Assembly: GCF_910592395.1 (NCBI RefSeq)
Contig: NC_088311.1
Coordinates: 10,542,501-10,606,500, forward strand
DNA length: 64,000 nucleotides
Reading direction: 5' to 3'
Source of the DNA: Lineus longissimus
Lineage: Eukaryota; Nemertea; Pilidiophora; Heteronemertea; Lineidae
Position 1 is the stretch's first letter. Each line of letters begins with the position of its first letter. The notes below the pieces were generated by a model. That model worked only from the letters and a program-made list of their open reading frames with translations, did not search any database and was not told the origin of the DNA. The translations under genes were made by a program, and so were the position numbers. Shown here one piece after another: positions 33,740-46,356 of the stretch.

Positions 33740-36135
33740 GATCGACGAACTTCAACAAACGAAATTTCAAGGAACCATGCAGTGGGATATCCAAACAATA
33801 TCCAGCAACACATTTAAGTTTTATCATATTAAGTAATCGTCACTATGAAAAAAAAGGACAAGCAGTTAAAAACGCTACCTGTACATGTATGTGTATATTC
33901 TCTTGAACCATCAAATTTGATCAGGAGAAATACACAAGATAATCGCAATCGTTTGTATTGGTTTAATTAGTTATTGATTTTTTTTAAAGGAATAAACCAG
34001 TTTTTTAAATGCAAAGCAGAGTTATTTGATTATTTCAGAGCTTCTGGCTGGTTGAATTGGTTTGCTTAATTCTGTACAACGCACGAATCACTGACAGAAC
34101 GATCAATGCAGACTGTTCCTCATGCATCCGCGTTTATGATCGTGCACCAAATAACACTGGCAAATTTTTGATAACATCTATAATTCACTTGAACCTTCCC
34201 CCGATTTTGAAATGAAGATCATACCTTTGCAGATTTTCAAAGAATGAGATCAGTCGAAATGGCTGTGGCTGTGGTAACAGGACCACGCGTACACGTTATA
34301 CGTTGTCATGCAATCAGAGCAGGCCTATATGACCATTCCATGTTTTAGATTTGATGCATGGATGGAGATGCGCGAATGTCCAGTCACTGATGCCTACAAA
34401 GTAAAAAAGGAAACAGCAATTCGCCTGTCCTCTGGTGCTATCACATAGTACAGGTCCGACAGCGAATTAAACGCAAGAACTCATAACAGGAGCTGAACAA
34501 TGGCCAATCTCATTCAATGTACCACTCTCTGAGATGGACATGCTTCCCCACCAACATTGAAAAAAGGGCCCACTGCAAACACCAATCTCATAACCCCGAA
34601 CCCATCCCAGCCCTTCGTTGACCAAGATCTCTTCGAGAAGTACCTGACTATCCAGGCTTCTCCCTCCCTGATCACCACTAACACCAACCTCATAACCCCG
34701 ACCCCACACCAGCCCTTGGCTGACCAAGCTCCCCTATTTAAAATGACAAGTCATAATTGCATCACCTCCCCGACCTGACCGTTACCAATCAACCCAATCG
34801 TACCGACCTGCCAGCTTCCACTGACACACAAACAAATTGTCGTAAATCCCTTGGCGATAAGCAACCTAATTTGCCCGCGCTACCAGCCACTGATTTGAAT
34901 GCCAACAGCGAAAAAAGCGCAGTCAGGAGAGGGGAAAAGAAGTGTGATTGTTTGGCGTTGGTTGAAGTACAAAGCAATGGGAAAGAAGTGAGAATGAAAG
35001 GAAGGGGGAACTGTTTGACCTTAGGAAGTGCTGGCTGGTGACTTATCAACATTGCTGTTGCGTTCTGTCCTGTCCATCAACATTCTATGCACGCATGACC
35101 AACACAACAGTGGATCAAAGAAACTCCTCTTTCTGTCATTTCATACACATCTGGGCTTGATAAGTAAGTTTCAATGATCACTATTTTACCATGAAGGGTG
35201 GGAGGCGAAAGGAAATGTGCAACCATCTTTTAATGTAACCTCTCCTGTGGTGAGAGGGTTATTTGATTACACTGTCCGCCGTTATTGATTCTGGCCTGGT
35301 TGTCTTTCATCAGGGAGGAGCACGATGGACTCGGTGACATTTCCATGGAGCACATCAGTTATTATAGCAAGGCATGTCAATCAGATCAATATGCTGTATG
35401 GTCATCTCTGTTTGGAGATGCTGGTGGATCAAGTTACTCAACTCTGATTAGGCAGGAGTTGCTGAGTAAAACCTGGGTAGTCTGATATTAACCAAGGTAG
35501 AGGTTGTCAACTGACTTCACACTCTGCACTATGCCAAGTTCTGGACAAACCCACTGCCATACAGCTGCCAACAATGATATTCCACTGGACCCTGGGAGAG
35601 GACATTTGAGTTAAAAACTTTCATTTGTGAAACACCTGTCTCGAATAGTCTTGAAGATGTCAGAAAGAAATGCACTTCCAAAGGAATTCCAATTAAGGTA
35701 TCTTTTCGACTTATAGCAAAATGCGTTAGAAATCAGAGAGACACTTCTCTTCTTGACGTTATACAATATTGTGCTCATGTTTGTCATGACTGCAGTATCC
35801 TCATGTTGCCTTATAACAATTTTTGTTGCGTAAGTACTATCAAAAGTGGCTATAAAATGCTCCGCCTAGCCAATGCTCTGCCATTCGAAATGAAGAGGAC
35901 ACGCGCGACACGGCCGAGAAACATCAGTTGTCCAGCGGAGGTTTTTCGGTATTTGTCGTAAGCAAATGCAAACCAGAAGCGAGTTCTTCGGCGTGTTGCC
36001 ACTAAAAACTACAAGGTAGGCGTTTTACTTTATAGTGCATGTGATTGAGTTATCCAGGTTCTCCCTTTTAATGAATTAGATTTGGAAAAAATTGGAATCT
36101 CAGCCAACTGAGTGGTTAAAATCTTCTGAGTTCAG
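33740..36135. other. Non-coding; small imperfect duplication
   Basis: No domain-bearing frame. At 34575-34735 a unit of about 100 bp is repeated once (ATCTCATAACCCCGAACCCA...CAGCCCTTCGTTGACCAAG and its variant ACCTCATAACCCCGACCCCA...CAGCCCTTGGCTGACCAAG). That creates open frames on both strands that should not be taken as genes. Confidence 0.4.
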
Positions 36136-36139
36136 TCGT

Positions 36140-36425
36140 CCGGACCTTTAACTCTAGGAATAGGAGTCCTTTGGACCTCAATACCTAGGATTTAATGTCC
36201 CCGGATATTGAACGCGCGATTCAATGTCCATCGGACTCTCGTAGCTAGGAATAGAAGTTCATTGGACACTTATCTCTAGTTATGAATGTGTCCGGACTGT
36301 GAACACGGTTACTAATGTCCAATGGACTGTCCAACCTAGGGATAGGTGTCTCATGAGACATTAGTTGCTAGGTATAGTAGTCTATGGGACAGTAATACCT
36401 AGGAATGGTGGTCTCTAAGACGTAC
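36140..36425. repeat. Degenerate ~35-45 bp tandem repeat
   Basis: Units built from a TAATGTCC(A)TTGGAC-like phrase and CTAGGAATAGGAGTC recur about seven times with substantial drift (for example 36160, 36190, 36245, 36315, 36350, 36395). Confidence 0.6.
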
Positions 36426-36856
36426 ACTTCACATTATTTCCAATATATCACATTAAAATTGAGGGCCGTCAGGACTATATTATAATTTAAGTTAGTAGTG
36501 TTGACTTCATGGAGTAAAACATGCTCAGTTACATGTGTCTGTTCATTGACGAATCGGATACCGTATATTTTCTAGTCTCCCTATTTCAGCTTGACAAAGG
36601 GATACCCTGGTATCGGGTTGTTTCGAGGATCGGCGAACCAGTTGAAGACAATTGGTTTTGACAATGAGTAAAGTATAACTTCATCCGTGTTCTCCGCTCA
36701 GCAGGTGTAAAACCACCACCTCACAGCGCAGCAACTTACCCCAGCAAGTCTAAAATAACATTTAGAATGAAAGTCTTTTGTTGACCACCGTCTACAAATG
36801 CCAATTGGTATACCCACCAGCCATTGTTATTGCATGGCGGCCTAGCAACAGCCTTA

Positions 36857-37105
36857 GGCCTATAACATGGCTGCTTTGCATCAGTGTTATAAGATGGCTG
36901 CATATAGCACCAGTGCTATAACATGGCTGATTGGCACCAGTTTATAACATGGCTGATTGGCACCAGTGATATAACATGGCTGCTCAGCATCAGTGTTTTA
37001 AGATGGCTGCTTATTACCAGTGTCATAAGATCGCCGCTTAGCGTCAGTGTCATACGATGGCTGCTTATCATCAGTCTTGTAACATGGCTGCTGAGCATCA
37101 TTATT
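36857..37105. repeat. ~27-bp minisatellite (AACATGGCTGC type)
   Basis: About nine units of the form TATAACATGGCTGCTTAGCA followed by CCAGTG or TCAGTG. The short frames on both strands across it are by-products of the repeat. Confidence 0.85.
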
Positions 37106-38420
37106 AAACTATGATAGCATTAGCGGGTACGAAACTCGCATTGCATGTGGCAAAGTGAATATAGATTTTTATCGAGTCTATGTTTTTTTAAGTGTGTTGC
37201 TGTGTTCATCAAAAGCCTCAAGTGGAGGGCGGATCCCGCAATGCCCGCGATGGGAGATTGATTGCGCGTTCATGTGGTGAAACACAGCGTATTTGGCAAC
37301 TGTCAGTGACTAATTACAGATACCATGGGAGTTTTTAGGATACTTTGTGATTTGACTACTTGTCATGGAGAGTAAAATCGTAGGGTTTTCTGACTGACAG
37401 GGTTATATTTTATTCACTTCCTAAAATAAACCTGTTCTCTCTCTACAATTGAAGGGCGGTTAAAATCTATCCAGTAACATGTATTTTCTTTAGAAACAAT
37501 GCCTTTAGTATGTTGGTGGTTAAGTGTGGATTTTCTTTCCACTACAGTTCTAACTCTTTTTTCAATTTCAGAGAATAAATGACCTGCGCCCACATTCAAC
37601 ATGTTCACTTAAACACAGCCAGTAGTCACCAGTCAAAAAGGGTCTTTTTGAAATATGGACTAATCCCATATCAGTGAATGTTAATTTCGTTTAATGATCA
37701 AGAGATCATGAGCTCTTTGTCTCTACAGTCATGATTGGTTGAAGTCGCATAATCTGTTCATATTCAATGGCCAGGCTTTCATATCACGCTTTGTGCTGTC
37801 ACCCACTGTCATTAACGAAATCAACATGATTCACTCGTGAAGGATAAGTCACATCACAGAAGACCTTTTGTGGCTATTGGCTGTGATAATATGCTTTGAA
37901 CGTGTTAAATGGGACCATAGTAACTGGACAACAAACTGAGAAACTGGTAGAATTGTAGTGGCAGAGAAAATCCAGAGACTGGAAATCTATGCCCAGCCAC
38001 CGAAGTCCAGCTCTGAAATGCCCAAAAGCAGCTGGCGATGGACCCCTCCCCTCAACTTGGCCTGACATTTTTGACAAGAATGACTGTGTGCAAGTGTACC
38101 GTAGAACAAGAACATCATTTGGAGTTACCTTGGTAATATCCCTTTCATGAATGCACTGTTTCCTGGTTACCAGAGCTCAAAGCATTCGTATGAAATGACT
38201 TTGTCATTGCTGTATTCGCCCTGAATCATACTGGGACTGCATTATGAATTTTGTAATGAGAATTGTGGTATAAGGAGAAAGAGGTTCAAAGCCAGACAAG
38301 GCTGTCGGGTTGAACACCATTCCTCTGCAAAACCTTTTTAAATCTTTGAGTGGTATCGTTGCCCATAATAATGTCTTCAACATTGCTTTGAGATATTAGC
38401 ATGTTTTGTGATATTTTAGT
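37106..38420. other. No gene seen; left flank of the BEL element
   Basis: Mixed AT-rich sequence without a recognisable domain or repeat array. The five bases before the LTR (38421-38425, CTCGC) are the target-site duplication of the BEL element. Confidence 0.4.
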
Positions 38421-38425
38421 CTCGC

Positions 38426-38674
38426 TGTTCGGGCGAACTCGTAAGTGAGACTGTTAGCATTGTCGGGAGAACTGTTTGACGAGACCGTCGTGACGTCAGA
38501 GCGCGTGCGAATTCGCGGGGCGTCGTCGTGGTGTTGTTGTCGTTTTGGGCGGAGAAATAGACGAGAATTTGTATCGTAGCTCATGGCTAAAAGTTGAATA
38601 AAGTCGGGATTTACAGTTTTATCAAATCATCGAGTGTTCGTATTTCAAAGGTCAACCTTCGTCGACTCGAAACA
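38426..38674 (+). repeat. BEL 5' LTR
   Basis: 249 bp, TGTTCGGG...CGAAACA. It matches the 3' LTR except for one base (AAAGG against AAAAG) and a 5-bp CTCGA insertion near the end. The internal sequence starts at TTAATGGTCTCTCCG, and TGG at 38679 could be the start of a tRNA primer-binding site set 3-4 nt inside. AATAAA-like AATAAAGTCG near 38597 is the likely polyadenylation signal. Confidence 0.92.
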
Positions 38675-38939
38675 TTAATGGTCTCTCCGAATTTAGTGTT
38701 ATTTCGGGATTTTGAAACTAAGTATTAATTTGTTGTTTTCGTCGACTGAGAATCAGAAATAGAATGTACATGATGTACGTGCATGACGCGTGCGTAGTGT
38801 GTGTAGGCATGCAGTGGTCGCACAGGGGTCATCCCAGGCATGCCCGGATGCCGCGTGGCAAATTCCGACGAATCGAACGCACAGAAGAAAGCAGCAGTAG
38901 TAGTAGTGAAGAAAGTGAATCAAAGTTCAACGTCGATCC

Positions 38940-39578
38940 CCGTCGAAAAGTGGTGATCAGGCCCTCGACAGTGATTCACTCCTCAGGCGGAGTAGGCGGA
39001 CATTAGAGGCTTGTGAGTTGGTCGAGTATTGCTATATCATGGCGGGGCGAATTTAAACCAGGTTATAGTAAACATTGAATCCTTCTTAAAAAGGGAAACA
39101 GGCAGGCCCCGTCATTTCGTAGTGTGTGCGGGAAGCAATAACATCTTCCCCAGGTGTGACCGGACCAGAACGTCCCAGTGTCACAAAAGAACAAATTGAC
39201 ACATATCACGCAAATAAACGAGAGGAAATAAGCGTCACGTTGAATGCTATTGAAAGATTGGTGCGTGCTCACAAAAGTACGATCACGTGGTGCACGGTAC
39301 CACCAAGACTACATATAAATAAAGCGGAAGAGAGTGTGTTTGCTTGGTTGAACCAAGAACTCGTACATCGGAATTCTGTGGAGTGCCGGACCACGCCACA
39401 GCTGCACCGGACCGTAGTACGTTATAGGAAATACGGGGGTAAGAGTATCTTCAACGGTGCCAAGAGTGGATGTCTAGACAGAGATGGTGTGCACCCGACC
39501 CAAGAAACTGCCGAAGGCTGGGCCAATGAAATTATTCGCATCTTACGACTAGAAAAAGACATGGCTGAGACACTATAA
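38940..39578 (+). pseudogene. SGNH/GDSL-hydrolase-like frame in the BEL leader
   Basis: Blocks of an SGNH hydrolase appear in order across three frames. A DSDSLLRR segment (38967-38990) could be a degraded GDSL serine block. HGGANLNQ (39038-39061) fits the glycine block. FVVCAGSNNI (39116-39145) fits the Asn block. A long clean frame to 39578 contains TWCTVPPRLH and, near its end, DRDGVHPTQE, the Asp-x-x-His block. SGNH enzymes are lipases or esterases, and some LINE ORF1 proteins carry one. Frame changes lie near 39000 and 39150. Its position between LTR and gag, ahead of the usual polyprotein, is unusual. The leader text before it (38850-38935) encodes an Arg/Ser/Glu-rich tail. Whether it is ever translated is unknown. 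Confidence 0.55.
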
Positions 39579-39831
39579 GGGTCATCCCAGGTGTACATAG
39601 CACTAAGAGGTACAGAATTTTCAACTTGTTAAAATCAGAGCTTTCAGGGGTCATCCCGTTAGTTCTGAAGGTGTGTTCTAATCTATAATATTAATAGATA
39701 GTGTTAGGCAATTCAAAAATCGTACTCTGTATCTTCAAACGAGTATAACAGACACCATTAGGGGTCATCCCAAGTGTCTGAAATACCGATAGATTTTGTC
39801 TTAAGTCTCAGAATCAGATTAGGCCCACTGG

Positions 39832-39950
39832 TACAACCATATATACGCAATGAAAGTTGCTAACATCTTCATGATGTAGACGTTTATTTACACTATATAC
39901 ATATTCCACGATCGATTTCGGTTCGCTCGAACCCTCATCAGGCGGTATAC
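39832..39950 (-). mobile_element. Short Penelope-like/hammerhead insertion with 11-bp target duplication
   Basis: AGGCCCACTGG stands at 39821-39831 and again at 39951-39961. The 119 bp between read on the minus strand as CTGATGAGGGTTCGAGCG, then AACCGAAATCGATCG (39941 downward). CTGATGA, a GGTTCG/CGAACC stem and GAAA are the core of a type I hammerhead ribozyme, a known component of Penelope-like retroelements. The strand then continues AATAAACGTCTACATCATGAAG. Stem III and the cleavage site were not resolved. Confidence 0.55.
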
Positions 39951-40099
39951 AGGCCCACTGGGTATATGCCGGCGCCTTGAATTTACTATCATAAACAAGT
40001 GCTCAGATCCTGTCAGTTAATTTTAGAAACATAACAGACACCATAGGGGTCATCCCATGTGTCTGAAATAGCATTAAAATCTGAAAAAATATTGCAAAG

Positions 40100-43000
40100 A
40101 TGAATAGGGATCAGAATAGGTCTGCGTCAGGCCGAGATGAGCCTTTTTCGGGTCAGACTCAGAGAGAGCCACTTGAGAGAGCACCTGCCACAAGCGGTGA
40201 GAGTTTGCTGAGATTACTCAGTGAGGTGGCCATGAGAGAATCATATTTACGATGCAGAATGAGCTCGAGAATACTCGAAAGAAGCTGGAGGAGTTGCGGG
40301 CCAGCATCCGGCTGCCACGATCTCAAATGCTTCACCATCACAGCCCTTACAACAAGAGGTCAGAGATCAGCCTCCCCAGAGCCTTGCAGGAAGGAGACAG
40401 GAATCGGAGGGCCCAGTAGACCATACTGGACAGCCACAGATGGCTCCCATCGTGCACTCAAGTACCCCAGCTGCTGGTAAAAACGTCGTGCCACCTGTGC
40501 CTGACCAAAGGCTGAGTCCAGTTGCAGCAGTCTTTGCTCCACGGATCGCAGCTCCGACTCAGGTTGGACATGCCAACCCACCAAGTGAACAAATCCAGAG
40601 TGGTTCCAACGTAAACGATAGTAGCATTTTGCAAGAATGGCAACAGAAATTGGTGGACACCATGGCCCTGCCTAGGACCACTATGAGACAGTTTTCGGGA
40701 GACCCCAAGCAATTCTGGGTTTTCATGCGCAGATTTGAAATCTGTGTCGGTGGCACCTCTGTTGATGACGGTGCTAAGCTGAACTGCCTACTTGAATTTT
40801 GCACTGGTAAAGCAGCGTCAGCTATTCAACCATGTGCGCTGATGGAACCTAGTCAGGGCTATGTTCGGGCCCTTCAGTTGCTGCGAGAGCGATTTGAAAA
40901 TGAGTATCAAGTATCAGAGGCATGTGTCAGAGAGGTGACAGATGGCCCACCGGTGAAGGCGTACGATGCTTTCGACCTCCAGAACTTGGCGGACCAAGTT
41001 TCAAGCTGCAGCGAGACACTGCAAGCTATGGACAAGATTGGCGAGATCGATACCAGATCTAGAGTCTCTCAAATCGTCGGGAGACTCCCAAACTATCTAC
41101 AAGGTCGGTGGCGTACACGAGCAGTCGAAACGCTGGATAAGACAGGAAAATACCCTGAAATTCAGGGTCTTGTTTCCTTTCTCCAGAAAGCGGCTAGGGA
41201 GCTCAATGGCACAGTTTTTGGAGTCAGCAAGCCAACTAATGAAGTCCAACATCACCCAAAAAAGGACAGTCGTCAGGGACAGCAGAGGCCTTCATGGAAA
41301 AAGAAACCCTTTGAGAAAAGGGCCTACACAAATGCCGGTGTAACATCTGTGGTTGTTTCCCATGTGTCAGTGTTTCCAAACAATAGGCAGCTAGAGAGAC
41401 CACGACTTTTCAATAGGGGGGATACACAGAAAAACTTGTCAATCTATTTTTGAGCGTTCCCAAACAATGAGGGGAAACACTCAAAAACAGAAACACTCAA
41501 AAACATTACACCGGTACTAAGGATAGTGATCGTAATGTCAACTGTTACATTTGCCAAGAGAATCACAAGATAGTGGATTGTCCTTCCTGGAAAAGTGCAA
41601 GTTCCCAACAGCGTTGGGAGTTGGCAAAGGAAAAAGGCCTTTGTTATCGATGCTTGGGAGGCAATCATAGATGGAAAGACTGCAAACGTGATGTTAAGTG
41701 TAACGTGAATGGTTGTCAGAGGAGCCACCACTTCCATCTACATGGCGATAGGGGACCTGGAACTGGCCCAGCTTCACACGAGCAGCAGAAAACTGGCCAA
41801 CATGCCAGTAAGAGGCCAGAGTCGAGCAAAGGGATAAAGAAACCTGTAGTGAACACTGCTTTTGGTAATGGCAACAATCAGTGTCTGCCCAGTCACATCG
41901 CCCTCCGCACAATTCCTGTGTGGTAAGTTGGCAAAGGAGGAAAGCGAATATTGGTAAACGCACTTTTGGATGAAGGCTCGGACACCTCGTATGTCCGAGA
42001 GAATGTGATCACCGCGCTGGTCATATCAGGCATGGACCAAGTGCTGCAACTATCAACCCTTGCTGACCAGAAAGTTCTAGAAACCAAAAAAGTAGAGCTG
42101 CCAGTTGAGAGCATGGACGGCAACACAATTCGAACAATGAGGCTCTTGACAATGCCAGACATGTGTAGACGTTTGCCTGTTGCGAATTGGAACCAGCACA
42201 AAGAGACGTTCTCACATCTGGCAGATCTGAGATTCCCCACAGCTTCGGGTAGAAAGACCGTGGACCTTCTGATTGGGTCGGATTACCTCGAATTGGGGGT
42301 GTCGCTGGAGGAGCGGATTGGTGGACTTGGAGAGCCGGTGGCACGTAGAACCCCACTTGGCTTGACGTGCATCAGGCCAGTATCTGCCACCAACAGTGAC
42401 CGCCACAACCATTTTGCCTCCTCTTTCTTCACTAATCTCGGAAGAGAATCTGTTGATGCAGAGTTGAGAAGGATGTGCAATCAGGACATCATAGGTGAAG
42501 ACGTGGTTAGCAGTGTCCACACCCCAGAGGAAAAACATGTGATTAAGAACACTGAGAAGTCTCTTCGCCGACTTTATGACCTGTATGAGTCAATGGAAGG
42601 GAGGTCCAAGTAATCTTCCTGACAACCGTACTGCCGCCGAGAGAAGGCTTCGAAGTCTCGAGGCCAGTCTCCGGAAGAAACCAGAGGTAGAAGAGAGATA
42701 CCAGGCCGCTTGGGAAGCCAATGTTGCCAAAGGGTACATTGCAAAGGTATCACCAGAGCGAGCTGCTGAGCCTGGTTGGTACCTTCCCCATTTTGCAGTG
42801 ATTCGAGAACAAAAAGAGACTAGTAAAGTTCGTATAGTGTACGATGGCGCAGCTCAGTATGAAGGCATCAGCTTGAATCAGAATATGTATCCTGGTCCAA
42901 AGTTGCAGAAGGTCATCCTCGAGATATTGTTGAAATTTCGTTTTAAGCCCGTGGCATTAATCGGAGACATCAAGGAGATGTTCAACCAAGTCAGTCTAGC

Positions 43001-45822
43001 AGAAACCGATCGAAAATTCCACCGCCTGCTGTGGTGAAGTTTAGACGAGACTGCCCCAGTCGAGGTGTATGAAGCCCAGAGATTGGTGTTTGGGGATGCA
43101 GCGTCGCCATTCCTCGCCCAGTTTGTAACCAGACATCAAGCCGAAGTGATGTTTGAGGAGTACCCAGAGGCATCCAAACTGGTCAAGGAGGTACTGTATG
43201 TAGATGATCTTATGATCTTATAAGCAGCATGGAAGATGATGATGAAGCCTGGACTCTACGGCGAGAGGTACAACTAGTCCTAGGTCCAGCTGGTTTTGAA
43301 GTTCGACACTGGTGCAGTAATCGGCTGGCAGCGTTGGCAGATTTGGATGAGAGCCAACGGGCTGCCGGGGGAAACTTGGAGAATTCTTCATTGCCAAGCG
43401 TGAAAACCCTCGGAGTTGAGTGGAATGCTGAGTCCGATTCGTTCACCTTCTGATTCAACCAGGGCGAGCAAGAGTTGTCTACCAAGAGACAACTGTTGAG
43501 CAGAATTGCCACCATATTCGATCCATTCCAGTTTCTGGCGCCTTACATCATTCGACAAAAAATGGCACTCCAAGAGTGTTGGTTGAAGGGCGTTGGATGG
43601 GATGACAGTCTGCCTGAAGACATCCATAGAGGTCTCAAAGAATGGGCGATGGAGCTCTCCCAAGCGGAGAATGTGAAGATTCCCCGTTGCTATCGCAGTC
43701 GACCGATTCAAGACGTAGAGGAGATGACACTCCACACCTTCTCTGACGCTTTCCACCAGGCCTACGGAGCAGTGGCTTACCTGAGGTATCAGTACACCGA
43801 TGGAGCGATTGAAGTGGGCATGGTGGCTTCAAAGTTCAAAGTCACCCCCCTGCACAACGTCAGCATTCTTCGTCTCGAGCTAATGGCAGCCGTGATCGCC
43901 GCCCGCCTCGCCGAGGTCGTGTCCAGGAATGTTACATGCCCAATGTCTAAGTTTAAGTTCTGGACTGACAGTACAGATGTCGTCCATTGGGTAAGGGCAC
44001 AGTCACGCCACTACAAGGCGTTTGTCACGAACCGTGTGGCTGTTTTGCATGAGAAGACACAACCATCCCAGTGGGATCACGTGCCCGGAACCCTGAATCC
44101 CGCTGACCTCGGAACCAGAGGGATGCGGTTAAAGGAAATGGTGCCTGATAATGTCTGGTTCAAGGGACCCAAGTTCCTACACGAGGGGGAGGAAGCATGG
44201 CCATCTGCTTGTACCAGTGTGGTCAGCTCACCTACTGATGAAGCTGCAGTAGAGACCCGGACTTCTGCAGCAGTCTTCCAGGCCCAAGTCACAGAGGCAC
44301 TGATTGACCCACAGAGATATCACAGTTGGTTGAGACTGAAAAGAGTCACAGCCTGGATTTTTCGATTTATCAAGAATCTGAAGAGCAGGCTTCCCAAGTA
44401 CGCTGACTGGGGTCATCCCGTAGCGTGCAAGCCTGACAACATGATTGGGACGAGACAAGAGAGACAAGAACCAGAACCCTTGATAGTCAAGGAACTTGCT
44501 CAAGCAAGCATTTATTGGCTGAAACAAGCACAGCAGGAGAGATTTGCTGCAGATATTGCCTGTCTTGAAGGAGGCAAGACAGCAACTGGAAGATTGTGAG
44601 CATTTGCTCCACTCTTGGATGACGATGGTCTTCTCCGTGTTGGAGGTCACCTCCAAAAATCAGCCCTTCCATTTGAGGCAAAACATCCTGTCATCCTGCC
44701 GAATAGGCATCGGATATCGGAGTTGATTATCGCAGAGTACCACATGCGAGGTTTTCATTCACGCGGAGTGAACCCCCTGCTAGCTGATATCCGCTGCACC
44801 TACTGGATTATACGTGGGAGAGAAGAGGTGAAGCGATTTGGACGTGCCTGCTACGGATGCAAGCAGAGACGTAAAGTTCGTGCAGAGCAGCTAATGGCTC
44901 CCTTACCTGCCCACCGAGTTACTGTCCCTTTGAGGGCCTTTGCTCACTGTGGCATTGACTATGCGGGGCCCTTCACGGTGAAGATCAACCGGAAGACAAG
45001 TGCCAAGAGGTATCTCTGCCTGTTTAGTGCACCACCTCACGGGCAGTACATCTAGAGGTCGCGTATTTCCTCGACACTGCATCATTCTTGAATGCCTTCT
45101 CTAGGATGACAGCGCGTCGTGGCGTCCCGGAAATCGTTGTGTCGGACAACGGCACAAACTTCGTTGGGGCTTGTCGCGAGCTTCGAGAGCTGGTTGAAGC
45201 ATTAAACAATGACCAGGTGAAAGACTACGCAGCAAACGGGGGTATTGATTGGCGTTTCAACCCCCAGCAGCGTCACACCATGGTGGCGTATTTGAGGCTA
45301 TGGTAAAGCAGGCTAAATGTGCCCTAAGCGCGATCTTTGGAGACAAGGGTATTAACGACGAGGAGTTTCTAACGGCGGTAGTTGAAACCGAAGGCCTCTT
45401 GAATTCCCGCCTGCGGTGATGACCCAGATGACGAGAATGTTTTGGCGCCAAATCATTTTCTAATGGGCCAATCCGATGGAATACTAGCTTCCAGAGTTGC
45501 TAAAGATCTTGCCAAGAACCCCCGGAAACGATGGCGGTACATCAGGAAGCTGATGGCCGAGTTATGGAGAAGGTGGATGAAGGAGATTCTGGGTGAGCTA
45601 AACACACGAGGAAAGTGGTTCAGAGAGGTTGAGAACCTCAAGGTGGATGACGTTTGTCTTCTGGTGAATCAGGACAACCCTCGCGGAAAATGGCAACTCG
45701 CAGTGGTCACTGAAGTGTTTCCAGGATCTGACGGAAATGTACGTGTTGTGAAAGTGAAGAGTGCTGAACGAGAATATGTACGACCCGTGACCAAGTTATG
45801 CCCCTTGGTTACCCATGAGTAA
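40100..45822 (+). pseudogene. BEL gag-pol polyprotein, multiply broken
   Basis: Domains in order: gag from about 40100 (long clean piece 40440-41453), two CCHC knuckles (41543-41581 CYIC...H...C, and CYRCLGGNHRWKDC near 41642), and retropepsin-like LLDEGSDTSYV near 41966. Reverse transcriptase is 42576-43215, with VRIVYDGA, GDIKEMFNQV and YVDDL at 43198-43212. RNase H-like/Pao region is 43475-44599, with FWTDSTDVVHWV and HVPGTLNPADLGTRG. The integrase zinc region and first Asp (CGIDYAGPF) lie at 44615-45055. The second Asp (VSDNGTNFVGACREL) is near 45142, the FEAM Glu is displaced to another frame near 45290, and the C-terminal domain is 45442-45822. About ten frameshifts or stops interrupt it, near 40.25, 40.31, 41.45, 41.93, 42.6, 43.04-43.22, 43.45, 44.6, 45.05 and 45.3 kb. 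It cannot make its own proteins as assembled. Confidence 0.9.
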
Positions 45823-46356
45823 TCAAGCACTTGACGAACTAACATTTCTTGATGAGGGACTGAAGAACATGCAGTTTACTTCAGTCATACCCGGTAGTTG
45901 TGTGTTTGACAATCTTGAAAGGACTAAAAGACAGTTGTCTTCTGAGTTTTAGTAATTCGTTCATAGTTCTAGTAGTTCATGTTTGTTCATTTTCGTTGAT
46001 ACAGGAAGCTTCCATGCATTAGTTTTATTCACTTTGTCGGGTACTACGCCGCGCGGCAGAATTGTTCTACATGAATGTTATACCACGAACTCGAGTTATT
46101 CGGGCTATCTGAGCCATTGGATTTATTCGGGCTATATGGGCCAACAATCGTTCTACATATTCGTATCGGAGTCTTTAGGGCCAGCTTGCAAGACGTGCTG
46201 TATCGGAGGGCCCTCAAAATCGGTATGGGCGTTATAGGGACATCATAGTATCTCCCATGTTCATATTTTCGTATTTCGGTCTCTGGGAGACGCATTATTG
46301 CATTCGTTTAATTGAACCTCCTTCGGTAAACCCTCGATCTGTTCATGAGGGGAGGA

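Larger units (their letters stand above)
38806..40065 (+). repeat. Recurrent GGGTCATCCC hairpin motif
   Basis: GGGTCATCCC occurs at 38826, 39579, 39648, 39762 and 40047 in the leader and once in pol at 44410. Each is enclosed by complementary arms that differ between copies: GGCATGC/GCATGCC, ACAC/GTGT, GCTTTCAG/CTGAAGGT, CAGACAC/GTGTCTG (twice) and TACGCT/AGCGTG. The core itself can fold GGG/CCC. The 39749 and 40035 copies share about 40 bp and are a direct duplication. Confidence 0.6.

Noticed and set aside
34467-35052. Paired frames on both strands (73-94 residues)
   Set aside because: They derive from a small imperfect DNA duplication with biased composition; no domain on either strand.
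36916-37114. Opposed frames of 61 and 63 residues
   Set aside because: Both lie in the 27-bp minisatellite and mirror each other.
38396-38584. Minus-strand 62-residue frame, repeated at 46261-46515
   Set aside because: It is the reverse strand of the BEL LTR, hence present twice; there is no protein evidence.
42212-42538. Long antisense frames in the BEL pol region
   Set aside because: Shadows of the protease/RT region; no domain on that strand.
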